NCBI GenBank assembly: GCA_951812925.1
Contig: OX638371.1
Location: forward strand, 39,406,101-39,470,100
DNA from: Calliopum simillimum
Lineage: Eukaryota; Arthropoda; Insecta; Diptera; Lauxaniidae
Reading direction: 5' to 3'
DNA: 64,000 nt
Shown: piece by piece, positions 60,753 through 64,000 of the stretch
Layout: the number at the start of each line of letters is the position of its first letter
How positions within the stretch are numbered: the stretch's first letter is position 1
Made by a program: the position numbers and the translations under genes
The notes under the pieces: generated by a model
The model's input: only the letters and a program-made list of their open reading frames with translations
Told to the model about the DNA's origin: nothing
The model's database searches: none

Positions 60753-61780
60753 AGGGTTGTTCCGAAAAGTAACTGCACACTTTCATTTGCTTTATTTAAT
60801 TCCTCACACCTACTTTTTGAACGACACTGCTTGACCTATGCCAGTTTTTTTTTTAAATTCTTTGATGTAGTCAGCAACTCGACCATTTATCTTCAAGTTT
60901 CGCTTAACAATGGCTCAATACTTTTCTATTGGGCGAAAACCGGAAGATTTTAGTGGGTATCCGAAATTTTTGTTATTCTCTTGTAGCAACTTTATAGTGA
61001 GACCAGTCGTAGTGTACTGTGGAAACTTCAAGCCAAAATATTGTTGATGCGTTGTGTTTTTTATAAAATGATATAAAATGGTAATTCGGACACTCCTTTC
61101 TGTGAAATTCGGCATATATCGTGATTTTTCGAAAAATTAGGATCGTTTATGAAAGCAAGACCAAACAGATTGCCAGAAAGGGACATTCTCGCCAAATTGT
61201 TTTATTCCAACTGTCCATATTGACAGATGACAGTACTACCTTTCGCTTTTGAGTAAAATTGGGGATTTGTCAATGTTCTTGAGTCCATTCTAACATAGAT
61301 TTTATCACCCATTATAACTCATACAGTAATTTCTTGAAGTAAATGGTCATACAATCTTCGAAGCCTTGTTTTACCAACTTGAACTTCCGTTTCACTTATT
61401 TTGGGTACTTTTTACTTTTTGCTTGTTTTAAGGCTGTGGCTCTGCTTCACTTGTTGCATCATCGATACTGGTTCCATTCTGTTTTGCCAAATCCCATACT
61501 GAGATACTTTTGTTTTTATCTATCAAAGTCACTTCATTCTTTTCTCTTCTCGTCTGGCTAACTTTCTGTACGAATTTTTTTTTTTAGTACAGTAAAATTT
61601 TTTTGCGCATGTCATATTTGATACGGGACAGAGCGACATCCACTATAAAAATACTAAATATTGAAAAAGGAATTAAAACACAATTGGTCACGTTTTTAGC
61701 TGCGTCTTTATTTCAAATAAATGCCTACTCTACGAGAAAAATGTATTTTAAAGTGTGCAGTTACTTTTCGGTACAGTCCT
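60753..61780 (-). mobile_element. 1028 bp Tc1-like transposon, inactive, inserted in a LINE
   Basis: Ends AGGGTTGTTCCGAAAAGTAA and (inverted) AGGACTGTACCGAAAAGTAA, then CTGCACACTTT on both. TA is duplicated (60751-60752, 61781-61782). The minus strand at about 60800-61030 reads KLLQENNKNFGYPLKSSGFR, then PIEKY-stop-AIVKRNLK, corresponding to the C-terminal FRPIE(N)-W-AIVKR block of Tc1/mariner transposases. Multiple stops are present, so it is non-functional. Confidence 0.85.
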
Positions 61781-62133
61781 TATCTTTAGTAAGAAGGCAC
61801 ATAGATTATTGTTATATTATTTGGAATCCGAATTATGCTGAACATTTGAAAAAGTTCAAAAAAGTAAAGTTAAGTTACTTTTTTTTACAATCGTTTGTAT
61901 ACAATGTACTCTCTGGAAAATTGAAGTGTACAGAAATAACAGGCTTCATTGCTGTTCCTCCTAGCAATTTAAGAAATAATCGTTTGTTTGTTGAAGATTT
62001 TCATAGATCAAATTATACTCTCAATGAACAAATATCACGATGTATTAAAGTATCTAATAGCTTTTCTCCCTTGATTAATTTTAATTTAAGTCAACATACA
62101 TATGAATTGAATCATTTTATTTTATTTAACTAG
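61781..62133 (+). pseudogene. LINE reverse-transcriptase C-terminal fragment, 3' piece
   Basis: Continues SLVRRHIDYCYIIWNPNY and runs through FIAVPPSNLRNNR to the stop after HFILFN, with the layout of the thumb/C-terminal region of jockey-type ORF2. Frame and sequence join the 60665-60752 piece when the Tc1-like element and one TA are removed. The 3' tail follows to about 62205 with AATAAA near 62191. Confidence 0.75.
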
Positions 62134-62718
62134 GTTTAGTTTATTTTAATTTACTACTGTAAATAGTCTGTAAAATCATATAGACAAAAATTAATAAACT
62201 TCCATGGACCATTTCAATCATATTAGAAAAAACAGATCAAATAAACCGAGCCAGTGACACTTTTGGAATAATAAACAGAATATGCAGTAATTTTTAACAT
62301 GATTTTTCGATGCTGAATCCAAATCATGCTACAGAATTTTTCTCGTACCTTTTTCACTGGACGGTCACATAATGGGATTTGGAAGAAGATGTCGAACATA
62401 GGTACATACCATATCGCCACTTCAATACTACAACTAGGTAACTCCAAATTTCTAGTTTTGAGATAATTCAATTTTAAGATTTAAAAAAATTTTTAATTAC
62501 ACTGATTTTCGATTTTTCTTGTTAGACATGATTGTGCACCAAACCATGAAGAATATCATAGGCCCCTTATCCCAAGAATGATAATTTCGGAGTTACCTAG
62601 TTGTAATATTGAGGTGACGATGTGGTCAAAAAGTGCGAGTAATCAGATAAGTGTCACGCCCACTTTGCATATATAAATAAATATTACTCGTTCACGTAAG
62701 TATACTGAGTTCTTTTTG

Positions 62719-63091
62719 TACCCTACACCCAGGGAAAATTCCCACGTGGCAACTCCCATTTAAGCAAGAGCTGCAAAACGCTATACTGAAAGCGTTTTTT
62801 GAGATAATCGAACTTAATTTCACTCAAATAATAAGGACTATAAATGCACGCTCTGAGCTAAAACTAGACGAACTCGGACAAGCGGGCGTGGCACCTCCTA
62901 TAAAAGCAAAAGCTTCAAAATGCTATACTGACGTTTTTTGAGTTAGTCGAACCAAATTTTAATCAGATACTAAGAACTATAAATACAAGCTCTGAGCTAA
63001 AACGGACAAGATTCATATAAGCAACATTTTCAAAATACTGCAGTGTAGGGTATTTAATGTTTGGCCAGACCAAAGGTTTCACTCTTACTAG
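62719..63091 (+). mobile_element. Helentron-type element, internally deleted
   Basis: TACCCTACACCCAGGG at the left is followed directly by the tandem-repeat part (GGGCGTGGCACCTCC near 62884). It then has CTGCAGTGTAGGGTATTTAA, a hairpin TTTGGCCAGACCAAA and CTAG followed by T. About 370 bp. Confidence 0.7.
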
Positions 63092-64000
63092 TTGTATTTA
63101 TTTTAAAATCCATTGGCGTAAAACTGCAAATATAAGAAGTTTCTTTACAGATATGAAATCTACAAAAAAAAAAAATTCTTGCCTTTCTCATAAGCAGGTT
63201 TTCTTTTTTGACTCATTTTTCATATTTCAGGAAAGCTCTGTAAAAATTGACAAACTTTGATATTTACAAACTTGAGTATTTAATTTTACGAATTCGAAAT
63301 GCCATAACTCAGTCAATTTTTGAAATTTTACAGTTATTGAGGTTTCATTTCATTCAAAATTATTTCCTCTGTGTAGATACATTTAAGTAACTACATACTT
63401 GCACTTTCTTCATACATATTCGTATTTACATGCAAGTTTTAACTACTGAATTTATTTTCCTGTTTGTTTAATGCATTGTAAATTTATGCGCCATTATAGA
63501 TGCACTAATGTCAAAAGGTGATTTTTTTATTTTCACACATGTTTTTTTCAATTTATAGTATTTTTTTCAGATAATTCGTATGTACTTTTGTTGCTATTCG
63601 GACACACTCATATTCGGACACACAAACAAAGCTGATTTATTCAATACAACTGTAACTGATAAAGAAATATCAATTCAGTTTGAAGTGTCAACGAATTAAC
63701 TGCATTTCTTTTCGTATACTTGGACTGAACTACATATGAAGAGATTTAAGAAAAGTGTTCTTCGAATTACATACGTATAGTACTCGTACATAAACACATA
63801 CACACTTATATGTATATGTAATCAATCAAATAAACAATTAATTTTTGACCTCATATATGCGGCATTTACGAATTCGAAGCTTTGATCTTCAATGGAAAAT
63901 TTTAATAAATGTTCTTCGCTTATTGTATAGATGAAGAACTTCCTTTATGACATTTAATGCAACTTTAAAGAAAAGAAAAATAACTAAGTTTTTTGTAAAA
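63092..64000. other. AT-rich stretch without recognised gene
   Basis: Nothing recognised to the end of the window. Confidence 0.35.

Noticed and set aside
35422..64000. Additional host genes upstream of Indy
   Set aside because: All recognisable coding similarity there is transposase or LINE. The remaining ORFs are short and without motifs.

Overview
This is a 64 kb AT-rich nuclear window from a fly. Only two ordinary protein-coding genes can be supported, and both are very close to Drosophila proteins. Catalase (Cat, + strand, last two coding exons at 12197-13728) and the SLC13-family dicarboxylate/citrate transporter Indy (- strand, 13 coding exons from 35409 down to 20406) converge on each other about 6.7 kb apart. 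As I recall, both genes map to 75E on 3L in Drosophila melanogaster, so this looks like a conserved dipteran neighbourhood inflated by transposable elements. I infer a higher dipteran with a larger genome than Drosophila, possibly a tephritid, but the species is not decidable from the sequence.

Layout. 1-12 kb: repeats left of catalase. These are a TATAA-flanked inverted-repeat element (481-1056), an I-type LINE remnant split by a tRNA-like-containing element (1697-3310), a short inverted-repeat element (3800-4249), and a 2.1 kb foldback (7305-9404) carrying a 161 bp TTA-flanked MITE. 12.2-13.9 kb: catalase. 14.66-17.63 kb: a nest of at least four elements inside one another. 18-20.4 kb: small repeats. 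20.4-35.4 kb: Indy, whose exons are ordinary but whose larger introns hold two foldbacks, a hairpin, a TTA MITE, a hAT-like element with an 8 bp duplication, Helentron-type fragments, tRNA-derived repeats and a 1.65 kb inverted-repeat element. 35.4-64 kb: no recognisable host gene. It is either a long Indy 5' intron/upstream region or intergenic. It holds many foldbacks, a pogo-like element with a decayed PHD finger, a Tc1-like element inserted in a LINE, other Tc1 and RTE fragments, and dispersed arrays.

Functionally, catalase removes hydrogen peroxide in peroxisomes and INDY moves citrate and other dicarboxylates across the plasma membrane. Their adjacency is positional. I see no evidence that they act as one pathway.

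The main novelty is structural. The window has an unusually high density of palindromic/foldback elements of several unrelated terminal sequences, often nested, with target duplications or internal empty sites that give their order of insertion. No new protein-coding system was found. Exon boundaries were read by hand from splice signals and frame. Family names for decayed elements are inferences.
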